Below, one piece after another: positions 45,420-56,721 of a stretch of DNA of 64,000 bases. The DNA lies in assembly GCA_027625915.1 (NCBI GenBank), contig JANTQA010000012.1, positions 3,990,501-4,054,500 of the forward strand, given 5' to 3'. Positions within the stretch are counted from its first letter, which is position 1; every line of letters begins with the position of its first letter. Both the position numbers and the translations under genes were made by a program. Below the pieces are notes generated by a model. The model was not told the origin of the DNA. It saw nothing but the letters and a program-made list of their open reading frames with translations, and searched no databases. Origin of the DNA: Anaeramoeba flamelloides (lineage: Eukaryota > Metamonada > Anaeramoebidae).

Positions 45420-47390
45420 CAAAAAAGGAAAAAAAAAAAAGTTAAAAAAAATGAAACAACTTCAATTAAAAATGTTGTGTTTTATTTTTCCTCTATTTGG
45501 AAACATTTTTGTTATTGTTGTTAAGAGAAAAATGTTTGGGAAAGTTTCTTCTCTTTAATGAGTTGATCAGTACAAGTATGGAAAGTTTATTTAACCTCAA
45601 AATGTTGTTCTGCAATTTTCAATTTTTAGTGTTTCTTCATTAAGTAATAATTCCTCTTATCTTGAAAATCTTTCAAAACTAAATCAATATTTAAAGAGGT
45701 GTGTTGTTATAGTTGTTGTTGGGTGTGAGTTTTGAAGATCATTTTTATTTTCTCTATTTGAAAATTTCGTTTTCTTTTGATTTTTTTATTTCTCAAAAAT
45801 TACTTTTGATTTTTTAAAAAGTTTTTAATTTGACAAACAAATTTAACAATTGAAATTTTAAATAAATTCCTCAAAATGAATTCTACCTTGACGAAATTGA
45901 CTTTATATATAAAAAATAATTATTTCAGATATCCAAGAATACTTATTATTGGATGTTTTTCGAGATTGGAGAATGGGATTATTTTTACAATAAAACCATC
46001 TTTATATTTAATATTTTGAAGAACTAATAGAACTGTCTTTTTTCTTTATTTAATTCGAGTAGTATTTGGAATAATAAAATGAAATAATGAATTTTATCAA
46101 ATTTGGTTCATTATTATAGAATTGCCAAAAAAATCGAGGTTGATCCAATGTTTTTGATAAAGTTACCAAGACTTCAAAAAACCACATAACTGTTTAAAAA
46201 GCTTATTACTTTGTCAACACTTTTTCCCCTTGAAAAGTACCCGAAAGTATTTGAAAGGTTTGTAAATAGTCTGAAAGTTATTTAAAAGTTTGATAGGAAT
46301 CGAAAGATTTGTAAAAGTCATAAGATTTTATCTTTTGTTGAATTTCAATTATTTTTGTTGAGTGTTCAATAACAAAGTCAAAATATAATAGTAAGTGGGG
46401 TTTTAACTCTAAAATCTAAGTCTATATGTTTTCAGGGTTTGAGGAATTGTAATTGTATTGAAAATCAAAATATTGAGAAAATTTCAAATGATTGACTTTT
46501 TTTTCAAAAATCTTGTAATATGACTTTTATTTGGAGTTGCTAGGTAACCCAAAATGTCTTGATACAGAATAAAAAGGAAGGTCCAGAAAATTAAAGATCA
46601 CAAATTTCAATCTAGAGCTTGGAAAGTAGATTTCAACAAAAAGAAAAATTAAAATGAAGTGTATATTTTTTCCTATTTGATATCCAAATCTCTATATTTT
46701 TTCCGATCTTCAACACAACTGAGTATTCCCCTTTATTTCATTCAATCTAAAAAAACTTTGTTGTTATTATCAATAAAATAATTTTAACAATTATTTGATA
46801 AATTTTATTTGTTTCTACTTTCAATGGATTTTACTTTGATTTTCAAAAGGTTTTTAAAATAAAAATCGACTTGATCTAATTTTCGAATTTAACTTTTTTA
46901 TTGAATGGGAGACTTTAATTTGAAATTCTTTTCCTCAAAGATTTAAAGTATGGCACTCAACAAGATCAAATAACGTAATTGATAACTATTTCCCAATAAT
47001 TTGGTAAAATGACATTTATTGATACAAACTCTAGAAAAACATCGAAAGAGTCAGAACAAACATAGCTACATAATGATAATTTGGAAAAATATCGTTTTAT
47101 TTCTCAACAAACAATAATGAAAAAATTATGGTTAAAGTTATTATTATCCCAAATCCACTGAATTATCAACCCAGACAAACAAACTCTTTTCTAAGGACAT
47201 AATTGTCAGATTGTTTTTAATTGAGAGAGATTTAATAGCAAAAAACTAAATTGCAGATAAACTCTCAAAAAGAGTCCAAAATTACAATTAAAGTTTAAGA
47301 AACAAAGTTGAATTTCAAAATGTTAATTGTCGTTGTTTTTTTCTTTCAAAACATTTATTTTTTTACAATCATCATTCTAGAAATTTTTTG
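45420..47390. other. Divergent intergenic region, SNAPC1/TMEM120
   Basis: About 2 kb between divergently transcribed genes, so it carries both promoters. Composition is slightly less extreme than elsewhere, but I recognise no promoter motif, RNA gene or repeat. Confidence 0.4.
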
Positions 47391-47396
47391 TTCAAA

Positions 47397-50300
47397 ATGA
47401 CAACAATTGAAGAATCACCAAAAGAACAAACGAACGAACAACTCGTCAAAGAAGAAAAGGACAGTTTTTTGAAGGACTTGTCTGATTTCACAACAAGCCT
47501 ACAAGCTTGTCAGAAAAAAATCCAATCGTACAGACAAGAAATGGAAGGTGCAAACAAAATTGAAAAAGACTCAAAAAAGGATCTAAGGAGCCTGTCGTAT
47601 GAAATAAAAAGACTCCGTTTTGTGTTAAACAAATTAAAGAATGGGCAAGTACTCTCAAAAGAAGAATATGAACATTTTAAAATTGATCTTTCAAATAATC
47701 AATCATATATAAGGGTCCTGGGATCTGAGCTACCAAACAAAACAAAGTAAGGGAATCCTCTTTACGATTTTTTGCTTTTCTTTTTTTGAATACTTTTTTG
47801 CGAAATAAATGGTATTTTTGTTTCATTTTCCAAAACAGAATTAAAAAAAAATTCGACAAATCCCAATCTTTTAAGAAACGGTTTACTGAAATTAAAACAA
47901 CAACACCGAATTTTGTACTAAAAAGCAAGGAAAAACTTTTGGACATTTACAAAAAGCAGCAAAATATAATCAAAGAAGATTTACAAATTCTTCACTTTCC
48001 CTTTTGGCTATTGCCTTTTTACCAAAAAAGAAATTAATTTTTGCAGAGTTATTCGAAACAAAGTCCAATGAAATGGTTTTTTAAGATCATTTATAAAGTA
48101 GTTCTATTTTGTTCAACCAATTGTCTTGCAAACACTCTGGAAAACTGTTTGAAAATAGCACCAAACAAGTGTAAATATGGAATGTTGTAAAAAATTGAGT
48201 TTTTATAATTTTGGAGATAAATAAAGAGTTCCATGTATTTATCCAAATTTTGGTAATAGTAAAGATAACACCTGATTATTTTAATTGACATATAAGAATT
48301 TTAATCAAAAAATTGTTTGGTAAATACTAATCTTTCATATTTAAAAAAAAATCATTTTTCAAACAAAGTATTGGTATTTACAGCCAATTTATTCAGTTCT
48401 TTTGTGTTATAATCTGAAACAAAAAAAAAATGTTTAAAGAATTTTTGTGTTTCATCATACTAATAAATTCTAATAAATTTCAATAAATTTTTAGTTCAAT
48501 TTCCATTTTAATAAATCTTCGAACTGTTTCTTATCAAACAGTCCAGTACAAAGAATATTTTCAAGAACAACTAATTTTACAGAGTTTCTTAACACTTGAC
48601 TTCATAAAATGCTTCATTCAAAGTTTGAGCATAAAAATTTCAAAAAGGAAAATCAAGTAAAAATTTCCAAACATAAATTGCAATTTTTCAGTATTGTGAC
48701 AAAAATTGTTTAAGGTACTTGTCTCTATTATTTTTCTCATTGACCAATTTCTAAATATGGATTCCTTAACTAGTAACATGTTTAATATTGAAAATAAACA
48801 GGGTTTTTCAAATCTAAGTAATTGGTAAAAAATCTTCACAATCTCTATTAAATTTAAGTAAAAAAATTTAATAGAGACAAGTCACTTAAAGAAATTTTTT
48901 TCAATCGAGTTAGACTTCGTAATGATCGAAATATTCTCAAGTTGAATAAACTATCTCTAATAGGAGTTTAAAGGATTTTAAAGGATTGAATTTTGGAAAG
49001 TTTCAGAATGAAACCTTACAAGTTGAAATGAAACAATTTTTTGTGACAACACGATGAAACAAAAAATTCTTTAAACATTTTATTTTGTTTCAGGTTATAT
49101 TACAAAAGGATTGAAAAAATTCACAGGTTGAATAAATTGGCTGTATCAAACGATTTTTTATTGAAAATACATTTAAGCTCAAAAATCAAAACGGTGGCAT
49201 TGCTTTACTATTACCGAAATTTGTGTGTAATCGCATGATACTCTTTATTTATCTCTAAAATTGTAAAAATTCCATTTTTTACAACATTCCATATTTGTAC
49301 TTGTTTACTGGTATTTGAATTCTTAATGGGAAAAAATTTTACTTCATTTTCATTTTTCTTTTTTCTTTTCAAAATATATTTCAGGAATTGGTTGGCATTT
49401 GTGTTATCTATTTATGTGTTTGCTTTTTTTTTTTTATTAATACATTGTAACTTTGGGTGAATTAAGAATCCTTAACAGAAGGATTTTGAAGATGGAAAAT
49501 TTGAAAACCAGTCCAAATTTTATCCCATTAATAATTCAAATACCAGTATATGTTTGTACCTTTTATTTTTTCTTCCTTAAGGAAACAGATTAACAAAAAA
49601 AAAAAAACAGAATTAATACAAAATCTTCAACATGCATAAATTCAATTCTGAAAAATTCCCAATATAACGATTATGATAATTTTTTCAATTTTATTAAAAA
49701 TTTTTTCTTCATCGAAGTAGAATATCTTATTAACCACAATTGAATTGTAAGGTGTTGGTTTCTTTCATGGAGAAGTCAAAAATTAAAGTGTGTTGTTGTT
49801 GGAAGTAAAATCATGCTAGTACTATATGGCTCAAACATTTCTAAAAATTCGATTAGTAAAATAGTTTTAAAAGTTGATCTAATAAATTGAACCTGATTTT
49901 TGTATATTAGTGAAAAAACCCATTTATAGTTAAAAACCCCAAGAATTTTCGAAAAAAAATATACATTTTGAGACAAATATTAAGGCCGAGTCACCAATCC
50001 AAAGACTTTAAAGTTGATAAATATCTTTCTTAAATTTCTCTTGAAATTTTAATTAAATTTTAAATATGAAGTGTAGGATTAAATTCATCTAATCTGTTAA
50101 AGAGAATATTTTGAAGTTACTAAATTCGAGACTTCCACTTCAAAGAGCGTCTAAGATATCCACAGTCACCAGGAGGAAATGTAGATTCGTTTTCTGAATG
50201 AAATGTAGATTTATAGCTCAAAAATTCATTTTTTTTAAAAAATTAAATAGTAAACCCTGAGAGATTATTTTTACAAATTACTTGCACAAAAATTGGAAAT

Positions 50301-52425
50301 ATATTGAAAATAGAACTATTCTCATAAAAAAGGAAACTAAATTAACCATTTTTTAGTGTTTTGGTACTTATAATCATCGAGCGAATCTTTGAAATTAAAA
50401 AAAAAATATTTACTTTTGATGGTTCTAAATATTAATTATTAAACACTGGAACACCATTGATATTTTGGTTTCTATTTTTTTAGATTTGAAAAAGGAATTA
50501 AAAACAAATTCTCAAAATGATAATTTTTAATTGTGATCATTAGTAAAAAATGTAATAATTTATTTGTCAATAATATTATAAAATCGATTTTTTTGAGATA
50601 TTTTAACTAAAACTCTATTTCACTAGAAGGGGCCCAGCCAAAAATGAAAAATTCATATTTTCTTTTTATTAAGAATCAACCAAACATACAATTATTTAGA
50701 AATAGGAGAAATAATACACTTCAAATTGGAGTTGACACCCATAAAAGAAAAGTCTGAACAAACCATAAATTTTCTAAAAAAAATAAAATGTTAAAAATTT
50801 TGAGCCCACGACCATTTGAAACCTCTCGATGCAAATTTCTCAATTTCTTTTGGGAATTTAAAATTGTTTAAAATAAGATTTTTTACTTGTAAATGTAAAA
50901 TTTTTAAAAGAAATAACAACGACTCACTTTTCTTTAAGCTAATTTGGAGTTTCAAACATTTTTTTTTTATCAAATTGACTTTTCAAAAAAAAAAAATAAA
51001 AAAGAAAAGAAGAAAAAAATAAAATAAAAAAAAAAAACAAAAAGCAAAATACAAAAAATAAAATTTGAATAAATTCGAAAAAATGATCTCTAAAAATTGA
51101 AAATTTTTTTTGAGAAAAAATACTGGCTTAAAACTACAGAATATGTTCTACTTCTTCAAAAAAAAATGGACTCCCTTGACTGAAACAGAGTTTAGAACCG
51201 AGTTTAATAGCAGTATATTTTATAGAAATTTGCACTCTTTTTTTGGAAATTGTTTATTTCAATAATCTTATCATCATTTATATCAACTTAAAACCCCCAC
51301 TCTTTCCTTCTTTCTAAATAAAATCTAACCAAAAAAATAAAATTAATAAAAAATTAAAATAGTGATTTCCTCTCCTTTTTTCTTGGCAATGTAACGTTTT
51401 ATATTACAGATTATACCGAAAGAGTGAAATATAAAACAGATTATGAGAAATTCAAAAAAAAAATGCTCATGATTTTTGGTATTTCGAGTTGTTTAATGTT
51501 ACTTGGGTATACATTCAAAACAATTCTCTTACTTCGATTGATTTCGGTACCTTATCACCTAGTACCTTTTTATTATTATTTGTCATTAACGATGAAAGAA
51601 ACGGTTTTAAAATCAAACGGATCAAATATCACTCGTTGGTGGGCAGCGCATCATTTTCTTTCATTTTTTTGTTCAGGGTTTCTATTATTTTGGCCATTTG
51701 GATCATTTCTAAAGATATTTGCTTCCAGATTTTATCTTTTTTCTATTTATATGTCTTTTACACAATTATTTTTGCATAATTTCCAAGTTAAACTCCTTTA
51801 TAAGTTAAGGGCACTTGGAAATGCCAGTATAGAAGATACTGTGAACTACGATACACCTGTTACCCATTTCACCTCTAGATTGCGTTTGCAGCTACCTTTC
51901 ACAATAGTACAAAATCTGATCATGCTATATCTTAGCTTTTATTTAATCAAAAGCTTTATTGTAATTAAAGAATCGCCAAATCATTGTTTAATTTCCGGGT
52001 TATTACTTTTAGTATTGGTAATTGGTAATTCAGTTTCTTGTGTTAAAAACATTTTAAATATATTAAAAACCCGCTCATTAAAAAAGCCAACAAATAGAAT
52101 TTCAAATCTTTCTTGGTTGATTGCAAAAAAAATGCAAGAATTGCAAAAAAAAAGCGAAAAGGCAGAGAAGGATCAAAATAACACTTCATCAAAATCAGAA
52201 GAACACGTTACGAATGATAAAGTTCAGAAAAAAGACAATTTAAATCTCGAAAAAAATAAAAAAGAAATTATCGATATTAAAGATATCGATGATGATGAAG
52301 ATGAGGGCGACGGTGAAAATGACCAAGATGAAGAAATCGATTATAATGAGATTGATAACAACACCGAAGATGAGGATGATAGCGATGGTGATGACAATGA
52401 TGCAGATGATTCTGATTCTGGATAA
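47397..52425 (+). CDS. TMEM120: TMEM120 family membrane protein (TMPIT)
   Basis: Exon 1 (47397-47746) starts MTTIEESPKEQTNEQ and encodes a coiled coil (SYRQEMEGANK, EIKRLRFVLNKLKNG) ending SELPNKTK, matching the TMEM120 N-terminal coil up to its LPxK motif. The last exon (51410-52425) is unmistakable: TDYEKFKKKM, GSNITRWWAAHHFLS, SGFLLFWPFG, YMSFTQLFLHNFQV, LYKLRALG and about six hydrophobic segments. A 26-base microexon at 51226-51251 would join both in phase, giving NLHSFFGNY where homologues have a leucine-rich LG/GN segment; this is tentative. TMEM120 proteins are nuclear-envelope/ER membrane proteins that bind CoA; channel and fat-metabolism roles are debated. The protein ends in a 100-residue lysine then Asp/Glu tail not found in animals. 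The main intron (about 3.5 kb) holds nested MITEs. Model total: 463 residues. Confidence 0.78.
47839..48037 (+). CDS. Alternative exon 2 or end of a short isoform
   Basis: After a good acceptor (TTTCCAAAACAG) this frame joins TMEM120 exon 1 in phase and continues for 65 codons, K-rich and probably helical (FKKRFTEIKTTTPNF, LDIYKKQQNIIKED), to a stop at 48037. None of its internal GT sites has the phase needed for the last TMEM120 exon. So it is either the end of an alternative transcript encoding a 182-residue coiled-coil protein or a separate gene model that takes exon 1. cDNA would decide. Confidence 0.4.
48381..49143. mobile_element. MITE/foldback element D nested in C
   Basis: 763 bases flanked by TA duplications (48379-48380 and 49144-49145). 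Terminal inverted repeats CAGCCAATTTATTCA at both ends extend imperfectly for about 90 bases (TATAA.CTGAAACAAAA, ATGTTTAAAGAATTTTT, TTTCATC). It has no transposase frame. The CAG ends and TA target suggest Tc1/mariner-type mobilisation. Element F is nested inside it. Confidence 0.82.
48711..48887. mobile_element. MITE family F, copy 1, nested in D
   Basis: Inverted ends TAAGGTACTTGTCTCTATTA and TAAGTGACTTGTCTCTATTA (opposite strands) enclose 177 bases that match the free-standing copy at 39845-40020. Confidence 0.78.
49310..50955. other. TMEM120 intron, remainder
   Basis: AT-rich. A short block at 50140-50185 (GAGCGTCTAAGATATCCACAG and CACCAGGAGG) is less AT-rich than its surroundings, but I cannot assign it. 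No C/D or H/ACA box motifs seen there. Confidence 0.35.
50960..51190 (+). repeat. Dispersed repeat K, copy 2
   Basis: CAAATTGACTTTTCAAAA, long A-rich middle, AAAAATTGAAAA.TTTTTTGAGAA and terminus ATGGACTCCCTTGACTGAAA, in the same order as at 18540-18780. Confidence 0.4.
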
Positions 52426-53040
52426 AGTTATTCGAATAAAAATATGCGATAATAATAACCAAGAAGAAGAAAAAATAATTTTTTTTTTTCAATTAAACAC
52501 TAATTATTTAGATGTTTTCAAATTTATTAATATTACAAAAATAAATCTTTTTTCATTTTAAATAGTTCAAGTGTTTTACAGAAATCTATAAATCAAATGT
52601 GTTCAAAAAAAAAATACTGTAAATTTTATTTTTATAAAAAAACATATTTAGTTTTTATTCATATAATAATAACCCAAATGTTTTTTTTTTTTTTTTTTTT
52701 TTTTTTTGAATGGATACTGTTTTTAACAAATGGTTTTTAGATCCAACCCGGTATATACAATTTCTAGGGTGAATTCGAATCCTATATATGTAAATGTTTT
52801 ATATAATTTTATAAAATAAAGCAAAAAAAAATATTTAAAGGAAGTTATCAACTTTTACAATTTTGAAAATTTTTAATTGCAACAAAATTACTAAAAAAGA
52901 TTTTTTGAGTGCAAGGAAATATTTGTTCTTTGAAACCAAAATACCACCCGTAGCTCTATTTGAAAACATAAAAACAGTAAATCAGAGTTGAATCTTTAAT
53001 TTTTCAATTTATTGGAATAGTTTTTTTGAATAGATTTTTG
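52426..53040. other. 3' flank of TMEM120, no feature seen
   Basis: Contains a T homopolymer of about 27 bases at 52681-52707. Several AATAAA strings after the stop could serve as polyadenylation signals. Confidence 0.4.
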
Positions 53041-53061
53041 GTTTTTTTATAAAATTTAGTT

Positions 53062-53283
53062 TTGGATCTAGAAATTGTGTTCATAGGAATGCTTGTTTTT
53101 AAAACTGGAATTACAATAAAAAACTGGCCCGAAAAGGTGTGTATTTTAAACAAACCATTTCTTATGGAAGATCTAGCAAGAAAGATCAACTTTCTAGATA
53201 AATATTTTGAAATCAAAATGAAAAAAATTAAACCAAAGTCTATTTTCAGAAAGTTTTTTTCTTTATCTTCTCAATTTGGATGA
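53062..53283 (+). CDS. Unassigned protein-like open frame
   Basis: An open frame follows an acceptor-like AAATTTAG (ending 53059). The first ATG is 53089. Residues MLVFKTGITIKNWPEKV, CILNKPFLMEDLARKIN and FLDKYFEIKMKK look like real protein rather than translated homopolymer. NKPFxxxxLxxKIN loosely recalls the last helix of a receiver domain, but that is speculation. It may be an exon fragment; no partner exons found. Confidence 0.3.
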   Translation: MDLEIVFIGMLVFKTGITIKNWPEKVCILNKPFLMEDLARKINFLDKYFEIKMKKIKPKSIFRKFFSLSSQFG

Positions 53284-53289
53284 ATATAA

Positions 53290-55470
53290 ACAACTTATAA
53301 ACTTATATTTCTAACCCGTTTACTATTAAATTATTCTTTTAAAAAACCTTGTGTGACAAATTTGTTTTTAAAATTCCTTTTTCAAATATTTTTTATCAAA
53401 TTAAACCAAAACAAAGAAAACTATTTTAAAGATTAAAATAAAAAGGATTAAATTCTCTGAATCAAAATTAAAAAATCTTCGAAAAAAAAATCAACTCAAA
53501 GAAATATAAAAATTGCGAAAAAAAAATTTAAAGTAAGATTTAAACTTATTTTGGGGTTTCTCAATTAAACTAAGATAAATAATTATCAAATCAAAGAACA
53601 TCCTCCAATAATTGATTAATTCTGAAGAAAATTTTTAAAAAATAATATATTTTCTTGAATATAAACAAGAATTAGATGAATTGAATGAAAATTAGGATTT
53701 TAAATTGATTTTGGGAAATTCTTCATAAATATGATGAAATTTGTTAATCGAAAATTTCACATATAAAAGTTCTTTTATTAGTGAACGCAAAATAAAAACA
53801 AGTAAAAAAGAAGTTATTTGATCAAATTTTATAGATTAGATAAAGAAATAAATTATTTTTATTTGTTTTTTTTTTTTTTGAATAATTTTTTCATTTTTTC
53901 AAATTCAATTTTTAATCATTATGTAAAGAAATTCTACACAAGTGGAAGCATTTTTGAAAATTTTCAAAAATGGTTTCTATCCAGATATCAATTATTTTTT
54001 GTGTTACAAATTTTGTGTATATTTTATAAATTCAATTCAAAAATTATTTTTAAAAATAATGCCCAAAATCGAAAAAAGTCGATTTTTATACATTTTTTTA
54101 ACTGGAATTTTACAATGAAAAAAAAATTTTTTTTTCGATTTTTTTTCGATTTTTTGGGAATTTTTTTATTTTTTTTTTTTATACTTTGTGGATCTTTTTT
54201 TTCAAAATAGTATCCATTTTTTTGAGTAATTTTAAAGACATTTTATATTAATTCATCAAAATTGAACTTCAAAAAAAATTTTTTTTATTTATTTATTTTT
54301 TCAAAAATTCAATTTTTTTGGAAAAAAAAGATTTTTTTGATACCTATATAGGAACAAAGAATTTATTAAAAATCAAATGAAAAATTATTTTTTGGTTTTT
54401 TTTGGGTAAGTAAACAAAATTGATATTTTTGACCCAAAAAATCAAAAATTTCATTTTTTTAAAAATCCTATTTTACAATAAAAATTGACATTTTTTCACA
54501 TTTTCGAAATTTTTAAAACAAGCTATTTTTTTTTCCTTAGGATATTTACTATGGTGCGATGCGCTCAAATAATATTCAAGTATAATGAAGATTTTTTTAT
54601 TGGTCAAAAATAAAAAAATCGAATTTTTTATTGTGCCCTAAATCGCTAGAAAAACACCCTAAAAATAAGTAGTTTTTTTGGGCAGCCGTACACTCTATAT
54701 TTTTTTTTCACTTTTCTCATTTTTTTCTCTTTTTTATTTAATCTATTTTAACTTTTTTTAGGAACTCAATTATAATCTTTTAATTATCTATCCTCTAAAT
54801 TCAATTCTTATATATACTCAAATAAAAAAAATAAATAAAAATTAAAAATTGGAATTAATAACAAAATATTTATTGTATTTTGAACAGGGAAATCACTAGA
54901 ATAATTTCTAATAATGAAATCCAAAGGGAAAAAATTTATAAACAAGTTTAATTTCTGCATTTGTTATATCAAGATACAATTTAAGCCATGGAAAAATCTA
55001 TAAACTTCTGTTATATTGTGTAAAATTTTATATCCAACATCAACTCTTTTAATGAGAAAATGTGAAATTTTAAGCAATTATTTTATTTGATATTGTAATA
55101 AACAGGGTCTTCTAATACTGGTCTGGAAGAATTTTGATTTATATCATTCCAATTGGTTTCATTATAATTTCTTCAAATTTTAGTCTATTTTATTTAATAT
55201 CAAAATATTTTCTGTATATGTATAGAGGGATAGAAGGTTAGATAGATAGTTAGTTATTTAGTTCATTGGTGAATTGGCCAGTTTTAAAATTATTAAGATA
55301 GATAGATAAATAGTTAAAAGGTTAAAGGCGAGGTTAGATATATAAACTCCAAATCAAAATTTTTAACACATCCAATTAAGTCTATGGAAAAAAACTTATT
55401 TAATCAATTATATTAGATATAACAAATTAGAGCCATTCATTAATTGAATTGTGCACAATTGTTTATAAAT
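53290..55470. other. Intergenic, low complexity
   Basis: T-rich homopolymers dominate 53860-54540 and generate a 130-codon Phe-rich frame that I do not accept as a gene. At 54541-54700 composition shifts (TATGGTGCGATGCGCTC, GTGCCC...GGGCAGCCGTACAC), possibly the decayed end of some element. Confidence 0.4.
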
Positions 55471-55474
55471 TAAA

Positions 55475-55760
55475 CTTTGTTTCGGCTAAGGTGACGCAAC
55501 ATTTTTTTCAAATACCAATTATTTTTTTAAAAATTGTACTTTGAATAACAAAGAAGAAATAAGTAGAATACCACACAAATCAAATAATAGTCGATATCAA
55601 TATGAAATGAAATCTAAAATCAATAGATTTTATTAAAAATTGAAAAACTCGAATTCTTATTACTCTAGTGAGAAAAACAACAATGTTCATTTTAATCTTC
55701 AAAAAAAGATCAAAAAAATTCCTAATAGAAACAAAAGTATGATTTCTCTACAATCTTTTT
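55475..55760 (+). repeat. Dispersed repeat E, copy 2
   Basis: Diverged match to 15000-15290 in the same block order (AAACTTTGTTTCGGC, AAATACCAATTATTTTTTT, AATAAGTAGAATA, AATAGATTTTATTAAAAATTG). Confidence 0.5.
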
Positions 55761-55799
55761 TACATACACAATAACATTAGAATAACAGCTTTTTACCAA

Positions 55800-55990
55800 G
55801 CGACCCTAGGCATTACAATAAAAAAAAACAAATTCGTTAGGCTTTAAAATAAAATCAAAAAAAAGCAAATAGAGAAAAAAAAGTAAAATGTAGAAATTAC
55901 AAAAAAGAAAATTTTTTCTTCTAATATCCTCTCAAACTATTCTGACAAATGTGAATCACTTCCTACAACTGGACATCTTTGACTAAAAAT
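55800..55990 (+). repeat. Dispersed repeat K, copy 3 (weak)
   Basis: A-rich stretch ending ACTGGACATCTTTGACTAAA, like copies 1 and 2. Confidence 0.3.
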
Positions 55991-56059
55991 ATTTTATGTT
56001 TAATCAATATCCGATTTTTAAAAAACATTCGTAGTCTAGGCCTTCGCGATGTTTTAAAA

Positions 56060-56721
56060 AAAGCAATTAATTTTTTGGTTGTTTGAAAATCCCCAAAGTT
56101 ATGTTTGAAATATTTCGTAGCATAATTTCCCAAATTGGAACATTTTTGTTCCATTATGTCTGAATTTGGGAATTATATTGATAGATTAACACAAAGTTTG
56201 GTAGTTTAAGCTACCAAACTTTATTATTATTTTTTTGAAAAAAGCTATTTGCTGATCCGCTTTTTTAAATATCGGACAAACATTCCATGGAATGCTGTAA
56301 AATGTCCTAATATGGACATTTTGACAACACGTTAAACATTAGGGAATATAGTATCTCCCTAATGTTTAAAAACTTTTTAAAAAAAATTTATTTTGGGATT
56401 TTCAAAATCCCAAAAGTTCAATTTGGAACATTTTGTTCCTTTTCTTATCATTGGAACAACTTTGTTCCAAATTATTTGGTTGGGAATTAAATTGTTTGAA
56501 TTGGGGAATTAAATTCTCCAATTCAACCAAAAGTTTGGTTTTTTAAACTACCAAACTTGGTGATTATTTTTTTTTGTAAAAAAATTTTTTTGATCCGCAT
56601 TGTCAAAATGTGGAACAAAAAATCACCAATGGGTGTTAAATGCACTAGTTAGAATATTTTAACACCATTTTAACATTAGGACCATAAACTTTCCCTAATG
56701 TTAAAAAAAACTTTTTTTTTG
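56060..56721. repeat. Second hairpin array next to LINE L8
   Basis: A run of short perfect palindromes unlike the CGTTAGG cassettes: GGAACATTTTTGTTCC, GTTTGGTAGTTTAAGCTACCAAAC split around 56198-56220, ACATTAGGGA...TCCCTAATGT, GGGATTTTCAAAATCCC, GGAACAACTTTGTTCC and GAATTGGGGAA...TTCTCCAATTC. Two roughly 190-base units (from about 56198 and from about 56531) repeat the order TTTGGT..TACCAAAC, TTTGATCCGC or CTGATCCGC, ACATTAGG..CCTAATGTT. It ends where LINE reverse transcriptase sequence begins. Confidence 0.78.

Larger units (their letters stand above)
48165..49304. mobile_element. MITE family C, copy 2 (split by D)
   Basis: Left arm ACAAGTGTAAATATGGAATG to TTTACC-like AATACTAATC; right arm complement, ending CATATTTGTACTTGT. 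The two halves are 48165-48380 and 49144-49304; removing element D restores a C element very like copy 1 (including the TTTGTTTG../CAAACGATTTTT inner stem). Located in the TMEM120 intron. Confidence 0.82.

Noticed and set aside
53818-54210. 130-codon plus-strand open frame
   Set aside because: Almost entirely Phe, Lys, Asn and Ile from T and A runs; no motif and no conserved-looking block.
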